From assembly GCF_014904065.1 (NCBI RefSeq), contig NZ_JACXJG010000006.1:28633-34222 (forward strand): DNA of 5,590 nucleotides. The letters are read 5' to 3'. Of the stretch, positions 1 to 5,590 are shown piece by piece (the stretch's first letter is position 1; every line of letters starts with the position of its first letter). This DNA is from Gulosibacter sediminis. GTDB lineage: Bacteria; Actinomycetota; Actinomycetes; Actinomycetales; Microbacteriaceae. The notes under the pieces were generated by a model. That model did not search any database. It had not been told where the DNA came from and saw nothing but the letters and a program-made list of their open reading frames with translations. The position numbers and the translations under genes are program-made.

Positions 1-901
1 CTACCGCATGGGCGCGCTCGACGAGCCGACCAAGGTCGGCCAGGCAATGGACCGCATCGAGGGCGAGGCAAAGCGCATGGGCGGCCTGGTGGAAGACCTG
101 CTGCAGCTCGCGCGACTCGACGAGAACCGCGAGATGGCGAAGGATGTGCTCGACCTCGAGCCGCTCGTCGAGGATGCGGCGATGGACACCCGCGCGCAGG
201 CGCCCGACCGCACCATCCGCGTGCATCCGACGGTGCTCGTCGCTGATGAGGATCACCCGTACCGGCCCGAGGAGACGGCGTTCACCGACCTGCCGGTCGA
301 GACGGATGCCCCCACCGAACCCGAGCCCGACACCGATGCACCCGAACCCGTCAAGGGCACCACGCGTGGCCGCCTGGCCCGCGTTCTACGCCTGCGACGA
401 CGCTCCTCGCCGGGGGGCCCGAGCGAGCAGCCCGACGCGACCGCCGAGACAGCAAGCGAACCGCTCGAGGGCGGCGAAGAGTTCGCGTCGGACGACGACG
501 TGCCCGCCATGATCTATGGCAACAGCGACAAGGTGCGCCAGGCCATCCAGAACATCGTCGGCAACGCCCTGCGTTACACTCCCGAGGGCACGCCCATCGA
601 GCTCGGGGTCGTCATCGACGTGACCCGCGAGCGCGCCATCGTCGAGATAATCGACCACGGCGACGGCATCCCCGAACAGAGCCGAGCGCAGATCTTCCAG
701 CGATTCTGGCGCGCCGACACCTCGCGTACGCGCGACACCGGCGGCACAGGCCTCGGCCTCGCCATCGTGTCGGCGATCCTACAGACGCACGAGGGCACGG
801 TCGACGTGGTCGAGACTCCCGGTGGCGGTGCCACATTCCGCCTGAGCTTCCCCCTGCTCATGGCGCCACCTGTGGATGAAGAGCCCTCCACAGAATCGTG
901 A
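1..901 (+). CDS. Sensor histidine kinase, C-terminal part (5' end outside window)
   Basis: This is the cytoplasmic end of a two-component sensor kinase, which autophosphorylates on histidine and passes the phosphate to a response regulator. The frame is open from base 2, so the ATG at 8 is internal; 299 codons are visible and the stop is TGA. Counting from that Met, residues 1-60 are the rest of the HisKA dimerisation helices; the phosphorylated His lies upstream, outside the window. The HATPase domain runs from about residue 168 to 283. It has the N box NIVGNALRYTP (182-192), G1 DHGDGIP (216-222), F box FQRFWRAD (230-237), G2 GGTGLGLAIV (245-254) and a final GGGATFRL. An extra charged stretch of about 85 residues (about 76-163) separates the two domains, where kinases usually have about ten residues. 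The input domain, the partner regulator and hence the signal are not visible. A hairpin terminator follows directly. The family call is secure; no gene symbol is justified. Confidence 0.95.
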   Translation, partial: YRMGALDEPTKVGQAMDRIEGEAKRMGGLVEDLLQLARLDENREMAKDVLDLEPLVEDAAMDTRAQAPDRTIRVHPTVLVADEDHPYRPEETAFTDLPVETDAPTEPEPDTDAPEPVKGTTRGRLARVLRLRRRSSPGGPSEQPDATAETASEPLEGGEEFASDDDVPAMIYGNSDKVRQAIQNIVGNALRYTPEGTPIELGVVIDVTRERAIVEIIDHGDGIPEQSRAQIFQRFWRADTSRTRDTGGTGLGLAIVSAILQTHEGTVDVVETPGGGATFRLSFPLLMAPPVDEEPSTES

Positions 902-903
902 CA

Positions 904-940
904 TAGAGCCCGGCGCGCAAAACGCCGGGCTCTACCTTTG
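904..940 (+). terminator. Intrinsic terminator after the histidine kinase gene
   Basis: A perfect 12-bp inverted repeat (904-915 with 923-934, arms TAGAGCCCGGCG / CGCCGGGCTCTA) encloses a 7-base loop and is followed by CCTTT. It begins three bases after the kinase stop codon. The stem is strong and GC-rich with a short T run, as is common for actinobacterial terminators. It separates the kinase transcript from the WXG100 gene. Confidence 0.88.
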
Positions 941-967
941 GGGCCGTGCCTCGCATGAACCAAGGAT
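938..967 (+). promoter_or_regulatory. Weak candidate promoter for the WXG100 gene
   Basis: Because a terminator ends at about 940 and the WXG100 start codon is at 994, this gene needs its own promoter in the roughly 50 bases between. The best pair I see is TTGGGG (938-943) and AAGGAT (962-967) with an 18-base spacer. Each matches the sigma70-type consensus at only about half its positions. The interval also holds an 8-bp direct repeat, TGGGGCCG, at 939-946 and 969-976. The need for a promoter is inferred from layout; the exact boxes are a guess. Confidence 0.25.
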
Positions 968-993
968 GTGGGGCCGCAGGAAGGGAGCCCCAC

Positions 994-1284
994 ATGGCAA
1001 AGTTCACCGTCGACAGCGAAATCATTCAGAGCGCGGTCTCGACGGTGCAGGCCGACATCGAGTCGGTCCGCACCGCCGCCAATCAGCTCACAACGCACCT
1101 CACGAGCCTGCAGGGCTCGTGGCAGGGCCAGGCACAGGCCCAGTTCCAGAGCGTCGTCGACCAATGGAAGTCGACCCAGGGCCAGGTCGAGACGTCGATC
1201 GAGCAGATCAATCAGGCGCTCTCCTCGGCGGGCGTCCACTACGGCAACACCGAGAACGATGTGATTCGCCTGTTCACCGTCTAA
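994..1284 (+). CDS. WXG100 family (ESAT-6-like) small protein
   Basis: This encodes a 96-residue WXG100 protein. Family members are small helical hairpins exported by type VII (ESX) secretion, often as dimers. The WXG turn is W43-Q44-G45 within GSWQGQ, about mid-protein, with Gln/Ser/Ala-rich, coiled-coil-like helices on both sides. The C-terminal part contains YGNTE (Y83 to E87), matching the YxxxD/E export signal known for actinobacterial ESX substrates. I chose ATG 994 because AGGAAGGGAG (978-987) lies just upstream and the protein then has the usual family length. Upstream in-frame starts (GTG 946) would add a non-family extension. The gene stands alone between two hairpins, with no EccC-type ATPase, partner WXG100 or other ESX gene in the window. 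Whether the product is a secreted effector or a component served by an ESX locus elsewhere cannot be told from here. The family call is firm. Confidence 0.92.
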   Translation: MAKFTVDSEIIQSAVSTVQADIESVRTAANQLTTHLTSLQGSWQGQAQAQFQSVVDQWKSTQGQVETSIEQINQALSSAGVHYGNTENDVIRLFTV

Positions 1285-1289
1285 CAACG

Positions 1290-1327
1290 GCGAAGGCGGG
1301 CGACTCATAGGAGTCGCCCGCCTTCGC
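1290..1327. terminator. Bidirectional hairpin terminator between WXG100 gene and groEL
   Basis: A perfect 17-bp inverted repeat (1290-1306 with 1311-1327) closes a 4-base ATAG loop. It starts 5 bases after the WXG100 stop codon and ends 21 bases beyond the convergent groEL stop codon. Neither side has a good T run (GGTATCAGTT on the plus strand, GTTGTTAG on the minus strand). Its strength and position between convergent genes still make a shared terminator the natural reading. Confidence 0.88.
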
Positions 1328-1348
1328 GGTATCAGTTGGTGCCAGGGA

Positions 1349-2990
<1,642 letters not shown>

Positions 2991-3006
2991 CTGAGTGGTC
3001 TTCGGA

Positions 3007-3033
3007 TTAGCACTCAGTGTCGTGGAGTGCTAA
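3007..3033 (-). promoter_or_regulatory. CIRCE operator 1 (perfect HrcA site) upstream of groEL
   Basis: TTAGCACTC - 9 bases - GAGTGCTAA is an exact match to the CIRCE consensus bound by the heat-shock repressor HrcA. It lies 38 bases upstream of the groEL start codon. Being a perfect inverted repeat, it would also form a hairpin at the 5' end of the mRNA if transcription begins upstream of it. HrcA normally represses groE genes at such sites and releases them on heat stress. Confidence 0.95.
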
Positions 3034-3038
3034 TACCA

Positions 3039-3067
3039 ATGTTGGCACTCCCACCCTGAGAGTGCAA
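3039..3067 (-). promoter_or_regulatory. Candidate groEL promoter overlapping the CIRCE elements
   Basis: On the minus strand TTGCAC (3062-3067) and CAACAT (3039-3044) are separated by 17 bases. The -35 box sits within the distal CIRCE arm, and a start about 7 bases after the -10 box would fall in or next to the proximal CIRCE. This fits repression by HrcA, but the -10 match is poor (3 of 6). The placement rests mainly on the operators. Confidence 0.35.
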
Positions 3068-3068
3068 G
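3042..3068 (-). promoter_or_regulatory. CIRCE-like operator 2 (degenerate HrcA site) upstream of groEL
   Basis: TTGGCACTC - 9 bases - GAGTGCAAG keeps the core GCACTC/GAGTGC and the exact 9-base spacing of CIRCE but departs from consensus at the outer positions. It is centred 35 bp from the perfect CIRCE, on the far side from groEL. The tandem layout suggests two HrcA dimers bind in series, with the outer site weaker. It ends 10 bases from the csp stop codon. Confidence 0.78.
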
Positions 3069-3078
3069 GAGAGTCCGC

Positions 3079-3291
3079 CTAGAGCGAGCGCACATGCTCG
3101 GCCTGCGGCCCCTTGTCACCCTGCGTCACCTCAAACTCGACCGCCTGGTTCTCCTGCAGAGTGCGGAAACCATTCATGTCGATCGAGCGATAGTGCACGA
3201 AAACTTCCTGTGCGGGGGTGGTGTCACCATCAACGGTGATGAACCCAAAACCCTTTTCTGCGTCGAACCATTTCACGATGCCGGTAGCCAT
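3079..3291 (-). CDS. csp: Cold-shock protein, CspA family
   Basis: This encodes a 70-residue single cold-shock domain protein, a small five-stranded beta barrel that binds single-stranded RNA and DNA and melts mRNA secondary structure. RNP1 is KGFGFI (13-18) and RNP2 is VFVHY (30-34), with the usual aromatic residue W8 and the conserved end [14 protein letters not shown]2 is followed by R-S-I where many relatives have S-A-I, and the loop between the RNP motifs is slightly long (GDTTPAQE). ATG 3289-3291 is the family start (MATGIVKWF). A modest TAGGGTG ribosome-binding site lies just upstream. The gene starts 68 bp after the LytR_C gene on the same strand and may be read from that operon or from its own promoter; I could not place a convincing one. 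Its stop codon is 10 bp from the groEL operator region, with no separate terminator between. Confidence 0.96.
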   Translation of the reverse strand: MATGIVKWFDAEKGFGFITVDGDTTPAQEVFVHYRSIDMNGFRTLQENQAVEFEVTQGDKGPQAEHVRSL

Positions 3292-3359
3292 AGCGGCACC
3301 CTAGGTGGCAAGCGCAACCGGCACGTGAAATTCGCGTGACGGGAAGGGCAACGAGGCCG

Positions 3360-3935
3360 TTATAGCAGCGCGTCGGCTGCGTCTGCGCCAAGAATCACGA
3401 CGAGCGTGCCCTCAGCGGCGATATTCGGGTCGACCGAGATCTCGCCGAAGCCGAGCGTCTCCTGCGCGCCCAGCGCCGCGCCGCGCTGGTCTTCGCTCGC
3501 GACGACAATGCTCGTAGTCTGGTAGTCGAAGCTGTCGGCGTCGGCGACCGTGCCGACGGTCCAGCCGCCGCTCGTCATGGCCTCCGAGCCCGCGGTCGCG
3601 AGGCCGGGCGTGCCGATGCCGTTGAGCACCGTGACGCTGAGCGATGCATCCACCGTCGCGGTGGGGCCCGTCTCGGTCGGCGTCGGGGTCGCTTCGGCGG
3701 TGCTCGACTCGGTCGGCGACGTCGTCTCTTCTTGCCCGCCCATGTCGGCGGTGAACTGCACCTGGTTGTCAATCGCCCACATCACGCCGACGCCGATGCC
3801 GACGAGCAGCACGAACGCGATGATCGCCACGATCCACGACATGAACTTCGACGCCCAGGTTCGCGGTGCGCGGTGTGCCCCGCGGCGCTTGAGCGTGCGG
3901 GGGAAGTCGTCGAAGCGATCCTTGGGGTACTTCAC
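3360..3935 (-). CDS. Membrane-anchored LytR_C domain protein (VirR-like)
   Basis: This encodes a 191-residue single-pass membrane protein. Residues 1-32 are basic and cytoplasmic. A hydrophobic helix spans about 33-54, followed by an outward-facing Thr/Glu/Pro/Ser-rich linker (about 68-95). A LytR_C-type domain (about 98-187) begins SVTVLNGIGTPGLA and ends TLVVILG. This domain occurs at the C-terminus of many LytR-CpsA-Psr cell-wall ligases but is found here alone. The stand-alone arrangement behind a DUF3263 gene matches Rv0430-Rv0431 of M. tuberculosis, where Rv0431 (VirR) influences envelope integrity and vesicle release. A similar envelope role here is an inference from layout and domain. 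The start is GTG (3933-3935), with AGGAAG (3947-3952) 11 bases upstream. The upstream gene ends 29 bp away, so the two are probably co-transcribed. The domain call is solid; the precise function is not established. Confidence 0.87.
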   Translation of the reverse strand: MKYPKDRFDDFPRTLKRRGAHRAPRTWASKFMSWIVAIIAFVLLVGIGVGVMWAIDNQVQFTADMGGQEETTSPTESSTAEATPTPTETGPTATVDASLSVTVLNGIGTPGLATAGSEAMTSGGWTVGTVADADSFDYQTTSIVVASEDQRGAALGAQETLGFGEISVDPNIAAEGTLVVILGADAADALL

Positions 3936-3964
3936 GTGTGCTGAATCTTCCTGCAGGGGTGGGG

Positions 3965-4252
3965 CTAGTTGCGGGCGTCGACCGTACCAAACCGGTGCGC
4001 TCGACGTGCCTCGCGCATCCGCCGAAGCCGGTGCACAAGCATCGGATACGCGACGAGCGCCGAGGGCGACTCAATGAGCGTACCGAGTATCTGATAATAC
4101 CGAGCCGTAGAATAGCCGAACTGGGCGCGAATCGCGTCCTCTTTCCCCCGGCTATGGCGAGGATGCTCCGCCTCGAACTCGAGCAGGGCACGGTCTTCGT
4201 CGTGGAGCGGCGGCGGGCTCGAGTGTCGCAGGGCGCCTGCAGCTTCGGGCAT
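3965..4252 (-). CDS. DUF3263 family protein
   Basis: This encodes a 95-residue basic protein matching the DUF3263 family of actinobacteria. The conserved block runs from about residue 17 to 84. It includes DEDRALLEFE, the helix-turn-helix-like segment IRAQFGYSTARYYQIL (41-56) and PMLVHRLRRMREARR near the end. The family has no firmly established function; the helical pattern suggests DNA binding, which is inference only. The ATG at 4250-4252 is supported by a strong GAGGAGG ribosome-binding site (4258-4264) 5 bases upstream. The gene is the first of a probable minus-strand operon with the LytR_C gene, and its promoter must lie in the divergent region shared with msrB. Adjacency of DUF3263 and LytR_C genes recurs in actinobacteria, supporting a shared process. 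Confidence 0.88.
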   Translation of the reverse strand: MPEAAGALRHSSPPPLHDEDRALLEFEAEHPRHSRGKEDAIRAQFGYSTARYYQILGTLIESPSALVAYPMLVHRLRRMREARRAHRFGTVDARN

Positions 4253-4276
4253 ATTCGCCTCCTCAGCGGTGTTGAA

Positions 4277-4282
4277 CTAATA
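4277..4282 (-). promoter_or_regulatory. Weak candidate -10 box for the DUF3263-LytR_C operon
   Basis: TATTAG on the minus strand is an AT-rich hexamer 24 bases upstream of the DUF3263 start codon, in an otherwise GC-rich divergent region. No good -35 box lies at the expected distance (TAGGCT at 4300-4305). A promoter must lie in 4253-4364 on layout grounds, since msrB diverges; the exact box is uncertain. Confidence 0.25.
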
Positions 4283-4339
4283 GCGGAATGCTCGCCCTGA
4301 GCCTACGCGCGCTCGGGTCATTCGCCCCAACGGCGCGCG

Positions 4340-4345
4340 TACACT
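4340..4345 (+). promoter_or_regulatory. Candidate -10 box for msrB
   Basis: TACACT matches the actinobacterial TANNNT -10 pattern and lies 19 bases before the msrB start codon, giving a short leader that still contains the AGGAGG ribosome-binding site (4355-4360). The expected -35 position (about 4317-4322, GTCATT) is poor. This is plausible but unproven. Confidence 0.35.
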
Positions 4346-4364
4346 TGCCTAACCAGGAGGTCCC

Positions 4365-4769
4365 ATGTCGTACGAAGTTGAACGCACTGACGCACAGTGG
4401 CGCGAGGTACTCAACCCGCAGGAATTCCAGGTGCTGCGGCAGGCTGGAACCGAACGCGCGTTCACCGGTGCGCTGCTGAATGAGGAGCGCCCGGGCACCT
4501 ACACGTGTCGCGCCTGCGGCAACGAGCTCTTCAATGCGACGACGAAATTCGACGCGGGCTGCGGCTGGCCCAGCTTCTGGGAGCCACTGCGTGAGGGCGC
4601 CGTGGAGTATCTCGAAGACAACACGCTCGGCATGCGCCGCGTCGAGGTTCGCTGCGCGAAGTGCGGTTCGCACCTCGGGCACGTGTTCCCCGACGGCTAC
4701 GGCACCCCCACCGGCGACCGGTTCTGCATGAACTCGGTCAGCCTGGAGTTCGTGCCCGCTACTGCTTAA
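4365..4769 (+). CDS. msrB: Peptide-methionine (R)-S-oxide reductase MsrB
   Basis: This encodes a 134-residue cytoplasmic enzyme that reduces the R-epimer of methionine sulfoxide in proteins back to methionine, with thioredoxin regenerating it. It repairs oxidative damage. The zinc-site pairs are C48-x-x-C51 (CRAC) and C97-x-x-C100 (CAKC). C66 in AGCGWPSFW is the likely resolving cysteine, HLGHVF (103-108) is the active-site segment, and C121 in RFCMNS is the catalytic cysteine. Length is normal for a stand-alone MsrB. ATG 4365 follows an ideal AGGAGG at 4355-4360. No msrA lies adjacent. The last 11 bases overlap the end of the convergent yceI-type gene, and I see no terminator downstream of msrB before that coding region. 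Confidence 0.97.
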   Translation: MSYEVERTDAQWREVLNPQEFQVLRQAGTERAFTGALLNEERPGTYTCRACGNELFNATTKFDAGCGWPSFWEPLREGAVEYLEDNTLGMRRVEVRCAKCGSHLGHVFPDGYGTPTGDRFCMNSVSLEFVPATA

Positions 4770-5304
4770 CCAGCGCGAGTTCGAACTCGAGCGTGATCTT
4801 GTCGCTGACAAGCACGCCGCCAGAGTCGAGCGGGGTGTTCCACCGAACATTCCAGTCGCGGCGGTCAATGCGTCGCGAGCCCTCGAGGCCCGCGCGCGTT
4901 GCGCCCATCGGGTCGTGCTCGATGCCCATGAGCTCGAGCGGGATCGACGTCTGACGGGTAATGCCGCGGATCGTCAGGTCGCCCGTGATGATGAACTGAT
5001 TGTCGCCGATCTCGTCAATCGAGCTCGAGACGAACGTGATCTGCGGGAACTCGCCGACGTTGAGGAAGTCAGGGCTGCGCAGGTGATCGTCGCGCTCCGG
5101 CTGGCGAGTGTCAATGCTCGCGGCCTCGATCGTGACCTGCACGCTCGACTCGCCAAGGTTCTCGGCGTTGATGCTGGCCTGGCCCTGCACGTTGTTGAAC
5201 GCGCCGCGAACGCGCGACACCATGGCGTGGCGGGTCGAGAACCCGACGCGGGAGTGGGCGTTGTCGATCTGCCAAGTACCGGCAAGCTGCGGATCAATTG
5301 CCAT
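4759..5304 (-). CDS. YceI family protein (lipocalin-like lipid-binding fold)
   Basis: This encodes a 181-residue protein spanning the whole YceI domain. Family landmarks are the N-terminal GTWQIDNAHSRVGFSTRH (9-26), VRGAF (32-36), SIDTRQPERDDHLRSPDFLN (63-82), FPQITFVSS (86-94), GDLTIRGITR (108-117) and the late WNVRWN. Known members form an extended lipocalin-like barrel that binds long isoprenoid or amphiphilic ligands. The ligand here is unknown. There is no signal peptide, unlike E. coli YceI, so a cytoplasmic location is expected, as is common for actinobacterial members. ATG 5302-5304 is preceded at 7 bases by AAAGGAG (5312-5318). It lies 57 bp downstream of a tRNA gene on the same strand without a clear terminator between. 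The 3' end overlaps msrB by 11 bp, tail to tail. Confidence 0.93.
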   Translation of the reverse strand: MAIDPQLAGTWQIDNAHSRVGFSTRHAMVSRVRGAFNNVQGQASINAENLGESSVQVTIEAASIDTRQPERDDHLRSPDFLNVGEFPQITFVSSSIDEIGDNQFIITGDLTIRGITRQTSIPLELMGIEHDPMGATRAGLEGSRRIDRRDWNVRWNTPLDSGGVLVSDKITLEFELALVKQ

Positions 5305-5361
5305 GTGCTGGCTCCTTTACTGGGTGCGGTGGTAGCGACTCACCTTAACCCTGCGAAGTCG

Positions 5362-5437
5362 TGGAGCCGCCTATCGGGTTCGAACCGATGACCTTCTGTT
5401 TACAAGACAGATGCTCTACCAGCTGAGCTAAGGCGGC
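5362..5437 (-). tRNA. tRNA-Thr (anticodon TGT)
   Basis: Read on the minus strand this folds into a complete cloverleaf. The acceptor stem is GCCGCCT/AGGCGGC, the D arm is GCTC/GAGC and the anticodon stem is TCTGT/ACAGA with loop CTTGTAA, giving anticodon TGT. The T arm is ATCGG/CCGAT with loop TTCGAAC. The discriminator base is T, and the 3' CCA is encoded in the DNA (5362-5364). The mature body is 73 bases plus CCA. The anticodon reads ACA and wobble ACN threonine codons. The gene lies between an SDR gene and the YceI-type gene, all on one strand. Confidence 0.97.
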
Positions 5438-5439
5438 AA

Positions 5440-5472
5440 CAGCATCCCATACTACGGGGTGATGGGATGCTG
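5440..5472 (-). terminator. Hairpin between the SDR gene and tRNA-Thr
   Basis: A perfect 11-bp inverted repeat (5440-5450 with 5462-5472, arms CAGCATCCCAT / ATGGGATGCTG) encloses an 11-base loop. It lies 10 bases after the SDR stop codon and 2 bases before the tRNA 5' end. It has no T run (TTGCC follows on the minus strand). It may end SDR transcription or separate it from the tRNA precursor. A possible -10 box for the tRNA, TAGTAT (5449-5454, minus strand), overlaps one arm, but no convincing -35 box accompanies it. Confidence 0.6.
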
Positions 5473-5482
5473 CGGTAACGAG

Positions 5483-5590
5483 CTAGATGGCCGTGTAGCC
5501 GCCGTCAATGAGGTAGTAGCCACCGGTCACGAACGAGGCGTCCTCGCTGAGCAGGAAGCGCACCACCTTGGCGACCTCCTCGGGCTCACC
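5483..5590 (-). CDS. Short-chain dehydrogenase/reductase, C-terminal fragment (5' end outside window)
   Basis: Only the last 35 codons and the TAG stop are present; the gene continues past the right edge. The visible protein begins [20 protein letters not shown] and ends [15 protein letters not shown]. This is the classic end of short-chain NAD(P)H-dependent oxidoreductases: a G-x-PEE-V helix, FLLS-(D/E)-AS-F, (V/I)TG and DGG. The catalytic Tyr-Lys and cofactor-binding motifs lie outside the window, so substrate and cofactor cannot be inferred. A hairpin follows 10 bases after the stop. Confidence 0.9.
   Translation of the reverse strand, partial: GEPEEVAKVVRFLLSEDASFVTGGYYLIDGGYTAI

Noticed and set aside
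8..10. ATG at base 8 as the start of the histidine kinase
   Set aside because: The frame is open to the window edge, and the visible protein begins partway through the HisKA domain, after the phosphorylated histidine. The true start must be upstream.
946..993. Upstream GTG start adding 16 residues to the WXG100 protein
   Set aside because: The extension overlaps the leader and ribosome-binding site, and family members start close to the MAKFTVDS-like position.
3292..3359. Possible cold-responsive leader or promoter upstream of csp
   Set aside because: The 68-bp interval shows no convincing -35/-10 pair, only 4-bp stems, and no long leader such as that of E. coli cspA. Nothing specific can be claimed.
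3663..3740. Thr/Pro/Glu-rich repetitive stretch in the LytR_C gene as a DNA repeat
   Set aside because: It encodes a typical low-complexity extracellular linker, and no exact tandem unit is maintained at the DNA level.
4776..4789. Perfect 14-bp palindrome CGAGTTCGAACTCG near the msrB end as a terminator or operator
   Set aside because: It lies inside the yceI-type coding region and is fully explained by the codons for LEFEL. It has no loop or T run.

Overview
The window reads as chromosomal DNA of a high-GC actinobacterium. Codon third positions are strongly G/C. The groEL gene stands without groES and sits behind HrcA-type CIRCE operators. It lies near a DUF3263 gene and a LytR_C (VirR-like) gene, a set also found around Rv0430, Rv0431 and Rv0440 in Mycobacterium tuberculosis. 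The protein sequences look most like Microbacteriaceae, but that is recalled resemblance, not a search.

Left end, plus strand (1-1330): the C-terminal 299 codons of a sensor histidine kinase, cut by the window edge and carrying an unusual charged insert between its dimerisation and ATPase domains. A strong hairpin terminator follows. Next comes a single-gene unit for a 96-residue WXG100 (ESAT-6-like) protein, closed by a 17-bp hairpin that also serves the convergent groEL.

Centre, minus strand (1349-4252, read right to left): DUF3263 gene, LytR_C membrane protein (29 bp apart, probable operon), cold-shock protein, then groEL. Two tandem CIRCE inverted repeats lie between csp and groEL, one perfect and one degenerate. 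Only 10 bp separate the csp stop from the distal CIRCE, so a cold-shock gene runs directly into a heat-shock operator.

Right end (4253-5590): a divergent intergenic region, then msrB (methionine-R-sulfoxide reductase) on the plus strand. Its end overlaps the end of a convergent YceI-family gene by 11 bp. Further right on the minus strand are tRNA-Thr(TGT) with encoded CCA, an 11-bp hairpin, and the last 35 codons of a short-chain dehydrogenase/reductase cut by the window edge.

The theme is housekeeping stress response and envelope maintenance: protein folding, RNA chaperoning, repair of oxidised methionine, and a cell-wall-linked membrane protein. I found no mobile element, CRISPR array, phage gene or defence system. 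No non-coding stretch exceeds 300 bases. The points most worth checking are the tandem CIRCE next to csp, the kinase insert and the solitary WXG100 gene.
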